Positions 1 through 8,882 are shown, numbered from the stretch's first letter. The stretch is DNA of 64,000 nt from a bacterium (GCA_018222765.1 JAAEZT010000016.1:21229-85228); one strand, 5' to 3'. The notes: generated from the letters alone by a model not told the origin. Numbers and translations: made by a program.

Positions 1-51
1 GGGTTTTCCCTTTCCCCGTTGTGATCAGCCTGACAAGATCGGCCTCAGCAT

Positions 52-783
52 ATGAGTGAGCTTAAATCGATCCGAAATTTCAAACGAGTCGTCCTGAAAT
101 TGAGCGGCGAGGCTCTTCGCGCTGCCGGGAGTCACGATAATATTTCTCCTGAGATCGTGGGGCGAATTGCCCGCGAAATTCACGAAGCTCGTGAGGCCTC
201 CAATGTGGAGCTGGCAATCGTCGTGGGAGGCGGGAATTTTTGGCGTGGAGCAAGCGCTAGTGCGCGGGGCATGGACCGGGCGACGGCTGATTACGTCGGG
301 ATGTTGGCAACTGTAATGAATGCCCTCGCTCTTCAGGCAGCGCTTGAGCAAGAAGGCGAGGAATGCATCGTTCATTCCGCCATTCACATGCAAAATGTCG
401 CCGAGCCCTTCATTCGTCGGAAAGCCTCCCGACAGATGTCACGCGGTGCGATCGTCATTTTCGCAGCAGGAACCGGCAGTCCTTTTTTCTCAACCGATAC
501 CACAGCGGCTCTTCGCGCGAACGAAATGAATGCCGATGTCATCTTCAAGGCAACGATGGTCGATGGTGTTTACGATTCCGATCCCAAGAAGAATCCCGAA
601 GCGAAACGCTTTGAAACGGTGAGCTTCCGTCAGTGTATCAGCGAGGAACTGGGAGTCATGGACACAACGGCTTTCAGCCTATGCATGGATAACGATATTC
701 CCATCATCATCTTTGATCTCGGAAAAGAAGGGAATATCCAAATCGCACTTAATCACGGAGAGATCGGAACGATCGTTCACTAA
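52..783 (+). CDS. pyrH: UMP kinase (uridylate kinase)
   Basis: This 243-residue protein phosphorylates UMP to UDP in the cytosol, the entry point to UTP and CTP. It belongs to the amino-acid-kinase fold and has the usual length for bacterial PyrH. The N-terminal KLSGEAL (residues 16-22) and GGGNFWRG (59-66) bind phosphates, GTGSPFFSTDT (140-150) lies at the UMP site, and VDGVYDSDP (170-178) is the family's nucleotide-binding segment. It lies 21 bases before frr, the common bacterial order (often rpsB-tsf-pyrH-frr), so tsf probably lies just left of the window. The ATG at 52 gives the expected N-terminus, although no Shine-Dalgarno sequence precedes it. Confidence 0.97.
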   Translation: MSELKSIRNFKRVVLKLSGEALRAAGSHDNISPEIVGRIAREIHEAREASNVELAIVVGGGNFWRGASASARGMDRATADYVGMLATVMNALALQAALEQEGEECIVHSAIHMQNVAEPFIRRKASRQMSRGAIVIFAAGTGSPFFSTDTTAALRANEMNADVIFKATMVDGVYDSDPKKNPEAKRFETVSFRQCISEELGVMDTTAFSLCMDNDIPIIIFDLGKEGNIQIALNHGEIGTIVH

Positions 784-804
784 AAAATTCAAACCACCTA
801 TATT

Positions 805-1362
805 ATGGAAAACATCAACGATATCGAAGCGGCCATGAAGAAAGCCGTCGAACATACCAACAGCGAATTCACCTCCATTCGAACCGGGAAAGCCTCCCCG
901 GCTTTAGTGGAAAATCTCGATGTGCATGTCGCCAGTTACGGCAGCAATATGAAGCTCAAAGGTCTCGCCGTCATTACCAGCCCCGAGCCCCGGATGTTGG
1001 TCGTGCAGCCCTTCGATCCTTCCACCACCGGAGATATCGACAAGGCCATTCGCGAGAGCAAGCTGGGGCTTAATCCCGTCAATGACGGAAACCGTCTTCG
1101 TCTTCCGATTCCGGAATTGTCCGAAGAACGTCGTGTCGAATTGGTGAAATCAGTTAAGTCGATGGCCGAAGAAGGCCGCGTTCGAATTCGTGGTGTTCGC
1201 AAGGAAGGCATGGACCTTGGCAAGAAGCAGAAAGCCAACAATGAACTGACCGAAGATGGCCTCCATGACTTTGAAGGAGAGGTCCAGGATCTCACCAATA
1301 AGTATGTTAAAGAAATCGACGACTTGGTGGATGCCAAGGAGAAGGAAGTGATGACCGTTTAG
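805..1362 (+). CDS. frr: Ribosome recycling factor
   Basis: At 185 residues this is exactly the usual size of RRF, which with EF-G splits the post-termination ribosome. The N-terminal helix carries the family signature RTGKASPALVENL (about residues 26-38), and the C-terminal helix carries NELTEDGL...LTNKYVKEID. It lies 21 bases after pyrH and is probably co-transcribed with it. A strong intrinsic terminator at 1388 follows, so pyrH-frr forms the end of a transcription unit. The sequence before the ATG (CACCTATATT) has no purine-rich ribosome binding site. Confidence 0.97.
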   Translation: MENINDIEAAMKKAVEHTNSEFTSIRTGKASPALVENLDVHVASYGSNMKLKGLAVITSPEPRMLVVQPFDPSTTGDIDKAIRESKLGLNPVNDGNRLRLPIPELSEERRVELVKSVKSMAEEGRVRIRGVRKEGMDLGKKQKANNELTEDGLHDFEGEVQDLTNKYVKEIDDLVDAKEKEVMTV

Positions 1363-1387
1363 GTTGTTGGTTTTTCGTATTTGAGGG

Positions 1388-1420
1388 AAGGTCTTGTTGA
1401 ATTCAACAGGGCCTTTTCTA
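1388..1420 (+). terminator. Intrinsic terminator after frr
   Basis: Bases 1388-1415 fold into one continuous 28-nt hairpin in which AAGGTCTTGTTG pairs with CAACAGGGCCTT through Watson-Crick and G-U pairs. TTCTA and a later T-run (1422-1427) follow. It lies 25 bases after the frr stop and should end the pyrH-frr transcript. Confidence 0.75.
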
Positions 1421-1512
1421 TGTTTTTTCCGTTCGAAACGGATCTCGACCAATTTGGTCTTGTCTGCGATGAAAAGTTGACCATGGGGAGCAGGAAAGGA
1501 TAGCGTCAAGCA

Positions 1513-2370
1513 ATGATGAATGAAGCGTTATCAAATTTGAAGAAAGTCCGCCCCGCAATCGCTTTGGCCGCTCTGGTCGCCATGCCCCTTGCTTCGGCGC
1601 ACGAGGATCTGTCTAAGCCGGAGATCAAGGTCGAAAAGAAGAAGGATGGGCTCTACATGTATATCGATGGAGTAAAAGTCCATGAGACGGATACCACGAA
1701 GCAACCTCTGCCAAAAGTGGTCACTCCGGGTGCTGCTGTTGGAGCTCCACCATCTGATGCGGTCGTTCTTTTCGATGGATCGGAGAAATCCTTCAAGGAA
1801 AATTGGAGCGATACCAAAGGAGGGGCGAGCAAGTGGAAGATTGTTGACGGTGCCATGGAGTCAGTTCGCGGTGCGGGCTATATTCAGAGCAAGGCCAAGT
1901 TTGGTTCATGTCAGCTTCACATCGAGTGGGCCTCTCCGGCTCAGGTAAAAGGAAACGGACAAGGACGTGGAAACAGCGGTGTCTTTTTGATGGGAACCTA
2001 CGAAGTTCAAGTTCTTGATAGCTTTAAAAACCAAACTTACGCCGACGGACAAGCCGGGGCGCTTTATGGGCGTTCCAAGCCACTCGTGAATGCTTCCCGG
2101 GGTCCAGGTGAATGGCAGAGCTACGATATTATCTTCCACCGTCCGCTTTTTGATAAAGATGGCAAGGTGACCCGCCGTGCGACATTCACCGTGCTTCACA
2201 ATGGAATCCTCATTCAGGATCACACTGTCTTGAGCGGGGGGACCGGATGGCAGGGGCCCCATGCGGCTTCCGAATACAAGGCGCATGCTGATAAACTGCC
2301 CATCTCAATGCAGGACCACGGAAACCCGGTTCGATTCCGCAACGTTTGGGTGCGTGAATTGAAGGACTGA
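1513..2370 (+). CDS. Exported DUF1080 / 3-keto-disaccharide hydrolase-type protein
   Basis: This 285-residue protein has a signal peptide (hydrophobic residues about 14-28, cleavage near ASA/H at 29), a linker of about 50 residues, and then a DUF1080 domain from about residue 84. That domain shows VVLFDGS, WKIVDGAMES and GRGNSGVFLMGTYEVQVLDS (151-170), and ends with a DHGNPVRFRNVWVREL motif near the C-terminus. The fold is a concanavalin-like beta-sandwich. Characterised members cleave 3-keto-glycosides, so a periplasmic sugar-processing role is likely but the substrate is unknown. DUF1080 genes are strongly expanded in Verrucomicrobiota and Planctomycetota. A second ATG at 1516 is an equally good start. 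The gene stands alone between the frr terminator and a tRNA on the other strand. Confidence 0.85.
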   Translation: MMNEALSNLKKVRPAIALAALVAMPLASAHEDLSKPEIKVEKKKDGLYMYIDGVKVHETDTTKQPLPKVVTPGAAVGAPPSDAVVLFDGSEKSFKENWSDTKGGASKWKIVDGAMESVRGAGYIQSKAKFGSCQLHIEWASPAQVKGNGQGRGNSGVFLMGTYEVQVLDSFKNQTYADGQAGALYGRSKPLVNASRGPGEWQSYDIIFHRPLFDKDGKVTRRATFTVLHNGILIQDHTVLSGGTGWQGPHAASEYKAHADKLPISMQDHGNPVRFRNVWVRELKD

Positions 2371-2399
2371 TCTTCAAACGCCGATCTCTTAGCTGAAAG

Positions 2400-2474
2400 T
2401 GGCAGGCTCGCAGGGAGTCGAACCCCGATCTATGGTACCGGAAACCATTGTTCTATCCATTGAACTACGAGCCC
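2400..2474 (-). tRNA. tRNA-Arg (anticodon CCG)
   Basis: Read on the minus strand, the 75 nt fold into a complete cloverleaf with an encoded CCA. The acceptor GGGCTCG pairs with CGAGCCT, the D stem is GTTC/GAAC, the anticodon stem ATGGT/ACCAT encloses loop TTCCGGT (anticodon CCG), and the T stem CGGGG/CCCTG encloses loop TTCGACT. The discriminator base is G. It decodes the arginine codon CGG. It is transcribed towards the end of the DUF1080 gene. Confidence 0.95.
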
Positions 2475-2613
2475 CGCTAAGGTGGACGGAATTTAGTCAG
2501 ACGCCTAGCCAAGTCAAATCGCAAAGTTCGAGAATCTCACGTTGGATGACCGAGAGGGGAGAGCGTGCGATTGGGGGTTGCCAACACCGGAGCGATCAGG
2601 GAAGCTCTCTGTA

Positions 2614-3390
2614 ATGAGTGATCAGCCATTGAAGGGAAAGACAGCCGTTGTATTTGGAGTCGCTAACAAGCGAAGCATTGCCTGGGCCATTGCAAAGGCT
2701 TGGTCGGACGCGGGAGCAAAGTTGATTTTTAATTACCAGGGTGAGCGCCTGAAAGACAATGTGGAGCAATTGGCATCGACCTTCGGTGACGATGTGCCGC
2801 TTTATCCTTGTGATGTTACGAGCGACGAGGAGATTGATGCCTTTTTTGAAAAGGTGAAGGAACATACCGAGACCGTGGACCTCGTATTGCACTCCGTGGC
2901 TTTCGCTCCCAAGGAGGCGCTTGAGGGCGATTTCCTTGGGACTAGCCGAGATGCCTTCAAAATCTCTCACGATATTAGCGCTTATTCATTGGTGGCTCTT
3001 GCTCAGCGTGCAGTGCCAATGATGTCCAACGGGGGAAGTATCGTGGCAATGAGTTATTACGGTGCTGCCAAGGTGGTGCCCCACTATAACGTCATGGGCG
3101 TGGCCAAAGCGAGTTTGGAAGCGTCGACGCGTTACCTTGCGGCCGATCTGGGGTCGAAGAAGATTCGTGTGAATTGTATCAGCGCCGGACCAGTGCAAAC
3201 GCTGGCGGCACGTGGGATCGCCGGATTTGGCTCCATGATCAAGCACTACGAAGAGCACGCGCCGATTGGTCGCTCTTGCACCACGGACGAACTTGGAGCG
3301 ACGGGAGTCTTTTTGGCTAGCGATGGTGCGGCCTCGATTACCGGCCAAGTACTCTATGTTGATGGTGGGTATGAGATCATGGGAATGTAA
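2614..3390 (+). CDS. fabI: Enoyl-[acyl-carrier-protein] reductase (NADH), FabI type
   Basis: This is the short-chain dehydrogenase-fold reductase of the last step of fatty-acid elongation (enoyl-ACP to acyl-ACP). From the ATG at 2614 it has 258 residues, close to the E. coli enzyme. It shows the atypical glycine motif GVANKRSIAW (15-24) and the FabI catalytic pair Tyr158 and Lys165 (YNVMGVAK, spacing of six), with Tyr148 in MSYYGAA. The C-terminus contains ITGQVLYVDGGYEIMGM. The open frame extends upstream to 2542, but those 24 codons have no family similarity. GGGAAG lies 12 bases before the chosen ATG. The next gene begins three bases after the stop, so co-transcription is likely. Confidence 0.96.
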   Translation: MSDQPLKGKTAVVFGVANKRSIAWAIAKAWSDAGAKLIFNYQGERLKDNVEQLASTFGDDVPLYPCDVTSDEEIDAFFEKVKEHTETVDLVLHSVAFAPKEALEGDFLGTSRDAFKISHDISAYSLVALAQRAVPMMSNGGSIVAMSYYGAAKVVPHYNVMGVAKASLEASTRYLAADLGSKKIRVNCISAGPVQTLAARGIAGFGSMIKHYEEHAPIGRSCTTDELGATGVFLASDGAASITGQVLYVDGGYEIMGM

Positions 3391-3392
3391 AG

Positions 3393-3953
3393 ATGGCTGA
3401 GTGGTATTACGGCAAGGAGGGTCAGCAGTATGGTCCCATCGATGAGGCGGCTCTTCGTGCTCGAATCGCGACCGGTGAAGTTTCCGGAAGTGATTTGATT
3501 TGGACGGAGGCGATGGCCGAGTGGACTCCGCTCAGCAAAGTTTCTCAATTTGGCGGCCCAGCTCCACAAGCCGGATCAAGTGAGCCCGCTGAGAAATACC
3601 TTACAGACGACCCGGCCTCGCCGTATGCTCCTCCGGCTGCGAATCCTGTGGCCCCGATAGTCGGGGGCGAGGTGCAATTGGCTCCTCCAACCAGTGGGCT
3701 GGCGATTGCCAGTATGGTGTGTGGGATTTTGAGTCTCTTTTTCTGCTTTTGCGGCGGGATGTTACTGGGAATTCCCGCTGTGATTTGTGGTCATATGGCA
3801 CTGAAGCAAACTGGTTCAGAGAGCCCGGGGATGCCGCCTCGAATGGGCGGTCGTGGAATGGCCATTGCCGGTTTAATCATGGGCTATATCGGAATTCTGC
3901 TGATCATCTTCGGAATAATCGTGAATGTGGCAGACCTTGCAATGACACGATGA
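3393..3953 (+). CDS. GYF_2-domain membrane protein with DUF4190-like transmembrane region
   Basis: This 186-residue protein begins with a GYF_2 (DUF4339) domain at residues 4-48 (EWYYGKEGQQYGPIDEAAL, later WTEAMAEWTPLS), followed by a Pro/Ala-rich linker (about 55-100). Two hydrophobic segments (103-135 and 155-180) resemble DUF4190 and include the Cys-rich stretch FFCFCGGML. GYF_2 domains are thought to bind proline-rich peptides and are common in this phylum. The role is unknown; a membrane-anchored scaffold is a guess. Its stop overlaps the start of the next membrane gene (ATGA at 3950), a sign of translational coupling. Confidence 0.75.
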   Translation: MAEWYYGKEGQQYGPIDEAALRARIATGEVSGSDLIWTEAMAEWTPLSKVSQFGGPAPQAGSSEPAEKYLTDDPASPYAPPAANPVAPIVGGEVQLAPPTSGLAIASMVCGILSLFFCFCGGMLLGIPAVICGHMALKQTGSESPGMPPRMGGRGMAIAGLIMGYIGILLIIFGIIVNVADLAMTR

Positions 3954-4378
3954 AAGGGAACGCGCCCCAAGGTTATTGGCCTCGTTGGGTGTTGGTGGTT
4001 CCGTTGATCCTGGTAGGGATGGTTTTGTTTCGCGGTTTTTTGCCACAAGCCAAGGCCATTTTTCCGGCTTGTTATTTATATACATCAATGGGGATCTATT
4101 GCCCAGGATGTGGAGGGACGAGAGCGGCAGAAGCTCTCGTGCACTTCAGATTGGGCGAGGCGATGCGTCAGAATGCCTGGGCAGTTTCGGCTTTTTTTCT
4201 TGGAGTCCCATTCGTCGGCTTGGCCGCGCTCAGAGCTCGCTTTCCCGGAATGTCCGTCTTTGGCTTTTTTCGATGGCGCCCTTGGATGGTCTGGTTCCTG
4301 GTGGCAACGATCGGACTTTTTTGGATGCTCCGGAATGTTGCGGCATTTGATTGGCTGGCACCGGTTATTCGCCCTTGA
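3950..4378 (+). CDS. DUF2752 small membrane protein
   Basis: This 142-residue protein has a hydrophobic segment at about 12-33 and further ones in the C-terminal half. The hallmark of DUF2752 is present: YCPGCGGTRA with Cys51 and Cys54, followed by amphipathic sequence and Arg/Trp-rich turns. The function of DUF2752 is unknown, though the CPGCG pair could bind metal or form a disulfide. The start at 3950 overlaps the stop of the GYF_2 gene by an ATGA, which argues against the longer frame beginning at 3719. It converges on the minus-strand operon whose last gene stops at 4383. Confidence 0.75.
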   Translation: MKGNAPQGYWPRWVLVVPLILVGMVLFRGFLPQAKAIFPACYLYTSMGIYCPGCGGTRAAEALVHFRLGEAMRQNAWAVSAFFLGVPFVGLAALRARFPGMSVFGFFRWRPWMVWFLVATIGLFWMLRNVAAFDWLAPVIRP

Positions 4379-4382
4379 GCGG

Positions 4383-5759
4383 CTACCACTCAAAATTTGA
4401 GCCGAAGCGATCGAGATCGGGATCCCAGACGTTGAATTCGATCTTGGAAAAGGCACTGGCATCGAAAGTCGCTTTGTCGAAGACTTGGGACGACCCATGG
4501 AGTGATTTGCCATCAAAAGTGAGGAGGTCCATGGTGATAAAGCCGCCTTCACGGAACCAGGCCCGGACATCTCCGGCACGCATTCGGGGTTCGGCTTTGG
4601 TTTCAAGATCGCCAAGACTGACGGAACTCATTCGCCTGACCGGAAGGTCAATCTCTCCGAGAGAGGTCTTGAGATACAGTTTGCCTTTTTCAATTTTATC
4701 AATGTTTCCTCTAATCGAATCCCCGTTGGCGAGGAGGATTGTTTGACCTTCCATGCCTTGAAAAAGATCTTCAGTAGCGCTTTTGCTTTTTTCGTCCTCC
4801 GCAACAGGGAGGGTTCCGTCCCATTGGGTGATGGAAATTTGGGAAACTTTGATGGGTTGTGAGTTTTGCGGGACGAAGTGAAGCCAATCTCCAAAGCCCT
4901 TGGTGTCATCCAGATCGGTCCAGGTGCCGAGTAATTCGTTCTCGAGGAAGACGGCAGAAGTTCCCTCCTTGCGCCGGTCGAGGTAAATTCTAATCGTGGC
5001 TTTTTCCCGGTTCCTGAGATTGGTGGTTGTTTTATTGATGAGATCACTCCGTGTATTGTCAGGTCCAGTGCGGTAGAGTTGGACATACGAACGCCGAACA
5101 TTCAGGGAATACCCGTTACGCAGGTAATTAGTGTCCGATTTACTCGATAGAAACATGATGTGAAAGTATGCCGAACTTTTCCACTCCACTTGACAAGAGA
5201 TCATCGAACGGTCAGGGAGCTGAACTTCGCGGGCGATCCCATCCCGCGTTTTGGAGATCAGGGAGCGGTCGGCATAGCTCCAGTCCTCTTCAATATCGCC
5301 ATTGGAGGAAACCCATCCGTCCAGTCCGTTTGGCCCGTCATAGAATGAAGGCGACTGTGGGTAGACGTCCAATGCGGTCACCATGGAGCGTTTGAGAGTC
5401 AATTCGCCAGCATACCAGGTGTCCAGGGTGATACTCTCATCGTTAAGATTTACCAGTCGTCCCCGGATGGTGTCCTGACGTTTGCTGTTGAAGTGGTGAT
5501 TGATGGTCGCGATGGCATAATGGTCGGATTCTGGGGAAGTGGATTCGCCATCGAGAGAGACTTCAATCAAGCGTTTGGTGTTTAAATTGATCTTCCCAAT
5601 AAGTGCGGGTGAGGAAAGTTCGATTGTTTTCTGTTTTGAGTCGAAGGATGAGATCGAGCCGGTGATGTTGGTGCGATCGTCGAAGGTCAGGGTGCTCGAT
5701 GTTTCGTCTCCAAAGAGAATTCCGGTGGCCAGGATGGCTGATAGGTAAAAATATTTCAC
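4383..5759 (-). CDS. Exported NGD-repeat / lectin-like protein, paralogue C
   Basis: I do not recognise a named family for this 458-residue exported protein (signal peptide about 1-18). It has four copies of a ~45-residue beta unit at about 24-67, 82-131, 338-383 and 397-443. The third copy is clearest: LLANGDSIRGNI, then LYLKTSLGEIDLPVRRMSSV. Between the second and third units (139-315) lies a region resembling LamG/DUF1080-type beta-sandwiches, opening with FYDGPNGLDGW and closing with VSQISITQWDG. It is the last of three tandem paralogues and lies 23 bases after paralogue B. It ends four bases from the convergent DUF2752 gene. An extracellular structural or glycan-binding role is inferred only from the fold-like pattern. 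Confidence 0.7.
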   Translation of the reverse strand: MKYFYLSAILATGILFGDETSSTLTFDDRTNITGSISSFDSKQKTIELSSPALIGKINLNTKRLIEVSLDGESTSPESDHYAIATINHHFNSKRQDTIRGRLVNLNDESITLDTWYAGELTLKRSMVTALDVYPQSPSFYDGPNGLDGWVSSNGDIEEDWSYADRSLISKTRDGIAREVQLPDRSMISCQVEWKSSAYFHIMFLSSKSDTNYLRNGYSLNVRRSYVQLYRTGPDNTRSDLINKTTTNLRNREKATIRIYLDRRKEGTSAVFLENELLGTWTDLDDTKGFGDWLHFVPQNSQPIKVSQISITQWDGTLPVAEDEKSKSATEDLFQGMEGQTILLANGDSIRGNIDKIEKGKLYLKTSLGEIDLPVRRMSSVSLGDLETKAEPRMRAGDVRAWFREGGFITMDLLTFDGKSLHGSSQVFDKATFDASAFSKIEFNVWDPDLDRFGSNFEW

Positions 5760-5782
5760 GAGGTCAAATAGAGTTGGGAATC

Positions 5783-7144
5783 TTACTCCGGTTCACTGGT
5801 TTTTTTTTCTTCGGGCGCTTCTGTCTTCTCCGGTGCCACTTTGGAGTTCTCGTGGCGTGTGATTTCGCTGAGAATGCGTCGATCCAGATTTAATTCTCCT
5901 AATGAGGGGTGGGTTGCTGAGAGGGTGTCGTCGCCGAGAGTCACCGCGGAGAGGCTTAGTGCTCCTCCTGAATGCATTGCCAATTTAAAGGGAGGTCTTT
6001 TTGAGAGGGCTTTATCTTTTTCCGAGAAATAGAGAACAGCGCAATGCTCTGTTGGAACTGCGAGAGTTTCACTGAGTAATGGTGAACTCACCGAGAAGTG
6101 CCCCTGATTGTCAATGATCTCAAACCCGGTGACGCTTCCGCTAAAACGGTCACCATCCCCTGTGGCGAGAGTGTCGCTTTGTTTGTCTGCTCTTGACTCG
6201 CGACGAAGTTTTTGGGTTACGGTGTCCCACTCTTTGACGATGATTTTTTTGATGTAAAGGTCCCCACTGTTGGAACTGGAGCTTTTATAGATGAGGCAGG
6301 TGCCCATGGGGGGAGTCTTGGGGTCGATTCCCTGTTTGATATACTCGCCATCGAGATACAGGTGGATGATTCCTTCCCGGCGATTGATTCTGAGTTCGAC
6401 GGTAAGCTCTTTATTTCCTGATTTGAAGCTGTCGAGGTTGAGTTTCGATGAAATGAGGGAGTGATATCGACTTCCTTGAACTTCTTTGCTGAGTTGGCGC
6501 CGCACCTCCAAACCGCTGGAATTAACGGTGAGAAGGTAGTTGTTGGATCCAAGTTCCGGGTCAATAGAGGTTTTGTCGCTACAGACGAAGACCTGTAGTT
6601 TTGGAGAACTGTTCCAGGTAAAGGTGGTCGACAAAATAAAGTCCTCGGGAAGATTCATCTCCCGTCCGATGGAGCCCGCCTTGCTGGCACGCAGGGAATT
6701 GTTGTAATAATCCCAATCGTTTTCGTGTTCCCAGCCATCGATTCCCTTTGGTCCCTGGAAGATGGCTTTCTGGGGAGTGACGCTGAAAAAGACGGAGTCG
6801 ACATCAGCCCGGGAAGCTTCCAGAGGTCCGGCAAACCAAGTGTCGAATGAGAGGGTCGAATCGTTCAAGCCGGTGATGCGTCCTGGGAGGGAGTCACCGT
6901 TCTTCAGATTGATTAACTGGGAATGAGTCGGGTTGCCGGTAAGGTCGCCATTGTCGAAGCGAATATGTCGTAGCTCGTCGCCGATGATCTGGAGTGGCGC
7001 TGTGCTGTGGGGAGAGTTGAGGGTTATAGTGTTGTCTGCCAAACCATGGACTTTACCCTCAAAGGTGTTCCCGTTGTTAAGGGTCACCAGGTCAGTAGCT
7101 GGGGCACTTAGGCAGAGAAAGCTCGCTAGAAGAAATCGAAGCAT
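5783..7144 (-). CDS. Exported NGD-repeat / lectin-like protein, paralogue B
   Basis: This 453-residue protein is the middle of three tandem paralogues and is of no family I can name. The ATG at 7144 gives a clean signal peptide (MLRFLLASFLCLSAPA); the longer open frame to 7270 does not. Repeat units lie at about 19-63 (VTLNNGNTFEGKVHGL), 76-121 (LINLKNGDSLPGRITGLND) and twice more in the C-terminal third. The lectin-like core begins with AIFQGPKGIDGW, nearly the same phrase as in paralogue C. The C-terminus is charged (KTEAPEEKKTSEPE). Paralogue A lies 13 bases upstream and paralogue C 23 bases downstream, so all three are probably on one transcript. Confidence 0.7.
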   Translation of the reverse strand: MLRFLLASFLCLSAPATDLVTLNNGNTFEGKVHGLADNTITLNSPHSTAPLQIIGDELRHIRFDNGDLTGNPTHSQLINLKNGDSLPGRITGLNDSTLSFDTWFAGPLEASRADVDSVFFSVTPQKAIFQGPKGIDGWEHENDWDYYNNSLRASKAGSIGREMNLPEDFILSTTFTWNSSPKLQVFVCSDKTSIDPELGSNNYLLTVNSSGLEVRRQLSKEVQGSRYHSLISSKLNLDSFKSGNKELTVELRINRREGIIHLYLDGEYIKQGIDPKTPPMGTCLIYKSSSSNSGDLYIKKIIVKEWDTVTQKLRRESRADKQSDTLATGDGDRFSGSVTGFEIIDNQGHFSVSSPLLSETLAVPTEHCAVLYFSEKDKALSKRPPFKLAMHSGGALSLSAVTLGDDTLSATHPSLGELNLDRRILSEITRHENSKVAPEKTEAPEEKKTSEPE

Positions 7145-7157
7145 GGAGTCAGGTATC

Positions 7158-8882
7158 TTATAAATCGTTGAACCAGTCAGTGACGTCGAATGATTCGTCA
7201 TTGAAGCGGAGAAGAGTAGCGGAATCCAGATTGACTTTGAGGTTTCCCAAGAAAGGGGAGTGGCCTTCAAGGGTCTTATCGGTGGAACCTTTGGGTGTCA
7301 GGCTCAGTCTGCCGAGAGGTTTAAAAAGGAGAATCGACGGAGAATCATCCTCCCAGAGATACTTCTCATTGTCGGCATCTCCCATCGTGGATTTTTTCAA
7401 TTCAAGGGATGAGATTTCTGAAACAGGAATGGTCATTTCTGCGTAGGCCGTTTTCAGATGAGCAGTGCCTTGGTCAATTTTGGTGAGGCTTCCTGAGAAG
7501 CGGTCTGTGCCATTGATCAGGAGGGCGACGTCCCGCTCTTCGTGCTCCATGCTGAGGGCTGTGTCCCGCAGGCCGTTCCATGAGGTGACGTAGATATTTG
7601 AAAGTCGGACTTTACAATTTCCGCTGGAAGAGAAACCCATCGATTTACCTTGTCCCTCAAAGGCTTGGGGATCGGTCCACTGGGCAGCGTAGTTTCCGTT
7701 GATATAGAGGATGAAGAATTTCTTCTTGCGATCAAAGCGAAGGTCGACGGTGGCAGTTCCCGTTTCTGATAAGCTTTGTGAAACTCTGGGTCCGTCGAGT
7801 CTCACGATCTGGGCTTTGCCATTATCGTCGAATTCGCAACGGTAAAGGCTCGAGTAGCTGCTCAGGTTGAGGACGTAGGAGGATCCAAAGGTATAGGAAT
7901 GACCGGTGTTGTCGCGCTGAAGCCATGGAATGGATTGCAGGGCATTTCCCTCCTTGAGATCCCAGAGAATTTCGTGTTTCGGGGCTGGAGGTCCGGAGTC
8001 GTCCTCCTCGGTCTTCTTCTCTTCATCTTTCTTTTTCTCTGGAGACTTATCATCGTCTTCAGCGGGCGCGGCTTCTTCTCCTTCCTCATCCTCCTCCTGG
8101 CGGATTTCCGGGATAATGGGACGGGTGAAATCCGCGTGGACAGCGATGTTGAGATTCAGGCGGCCTTTCCAGCTGACTTCGAATTGCAAGCGTCCGGTAT
8201 CGGGAAGGTCGGTTTTGCGAACAAGTGGAGCCTGGTCTCTTGCGTTAAAAAAAGCGGCTCCGGAGTAGACCCAATTGGGGAGTTTTGCTTCGGCCTCCTC
8301 TTCGTTTTGATCAATTTCTTCCTTCTGCTCTTCGTCCTTCTTCTTTTCGACTTCTGGATAGGTCAAGAGAACCCAATTATCGCTGGTAAATGGTCCCGCG
8401 TAAGTGAGTTTGCCATTGAAAGGATTTGGGCTGAGCGATTTCAATTGCTCCCGGGGGATTTTGAGTTCTCCGAGAACAGGGCTGTCGAGAATGAGGTGCT
8501 TGTCAGTGAGGGATTTTATTTCCCCAGGAATTTGATCACCGTTAATGAGCGAGACATGGGAGGTCTTGCTACTATGAATCCCGGGGCGGCCACCATTAAA
8601 GACGATCTGTCGGATTCCGTCTCTTTTTACCCGCAGTGGTCGATCGATGTCCGGGCGTTTCCAAACTACTCTGTCGTTGAGCCCACCAAATTTTCCGTGG
8701 ATCAGGTCGCCGTTATCAAAGCGCATAATGTCCGTTCCGGTCGGATCGGATTTGGGGATTTTCAGGGTACCTGCTTTTTTTTCAGTTCTGGCTCCGAATG
8801 GGTTCCGGCCCTGGAGAAGTTCCAGTCCCGCAGACGTTCCACTGATGAGTGCTGTGAGGCAGAGAATGGTGCGGGCGATCAT
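7158..8882 (-). CDS. Exported NGD-repeat / lectin-like protein with acidic inserts, paralogue A
   Basis: This is the largest of the three paralogues (574 residues), with a signal peptide (about 1-18). Beta units lie at about 51-95 (MRFDNGDLIHGKFGGLND) and 109-150 (VSLINGDQIPGEIKSLTD), with two more near the C-terminus (LLINGTDRFSGSLTKID is the clear one). The central lectin-like region carries two highly acidic Glu/Asp/Lys inserts, at about 175-200 and 255-295, which the other paralogues lack. Its ATG overlaps the stop of the alpha-toroid gene (8879-8882), which suggests translational coupling and a shared job. No catalytic motif is visible. The product is probably extracytoplasmic; its function is unknown. 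Confidence 0.7.
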   Translation of the reverse strand: MIARTILCLTALISGTSAGLELLQGRNPFGARTEKKAGTLKIPKSDPTGTDIMRFDNGDLIHGKFGGLNDRVVWKRPDIDRPLRVKRDGIRQIVFNGGRPGIHSSKTSHVSLINGDQIPGEIKSLTDKHLILDSPVLGELKIPREQLKSLSPNPFNGKLTYAGPFTSDNWVLLTYPEVEKKKDEEQKEEIDQNEEEAEAKLPNWVYSGAAFFNARDQAPLVRKTDLPDTGRLQFEVSWKGRLNLNIAVHADFTRPIIPEIRQEEDEEGEEAAPAEDDDKSPEKKKDEEKKTEEDDSGPPAPKHEILWDLKEGNALQSIPWLQRDNTGHSYTFGSSYVLNLSSYSSLYRCEFDDNGKAQIVRLDGPRVSQSLSETGTATVDLRFDRKKKFFILYINGNYAAQWTDPQAFEGQGKSMGFSSSGNCKVRLSNIYVTSWNGLRDTALSMEHEERDVALLINGTDRFSGSLTKIDQGTAHLKTAYAEMTIPVSEISSLELKKSTMGDADNEKYLWEDDSPSILLFKPLGRLSLTPKGSTDKTLEGHSPFLGNLKVNLDSATLLRFNDESFDVTDWFNDL

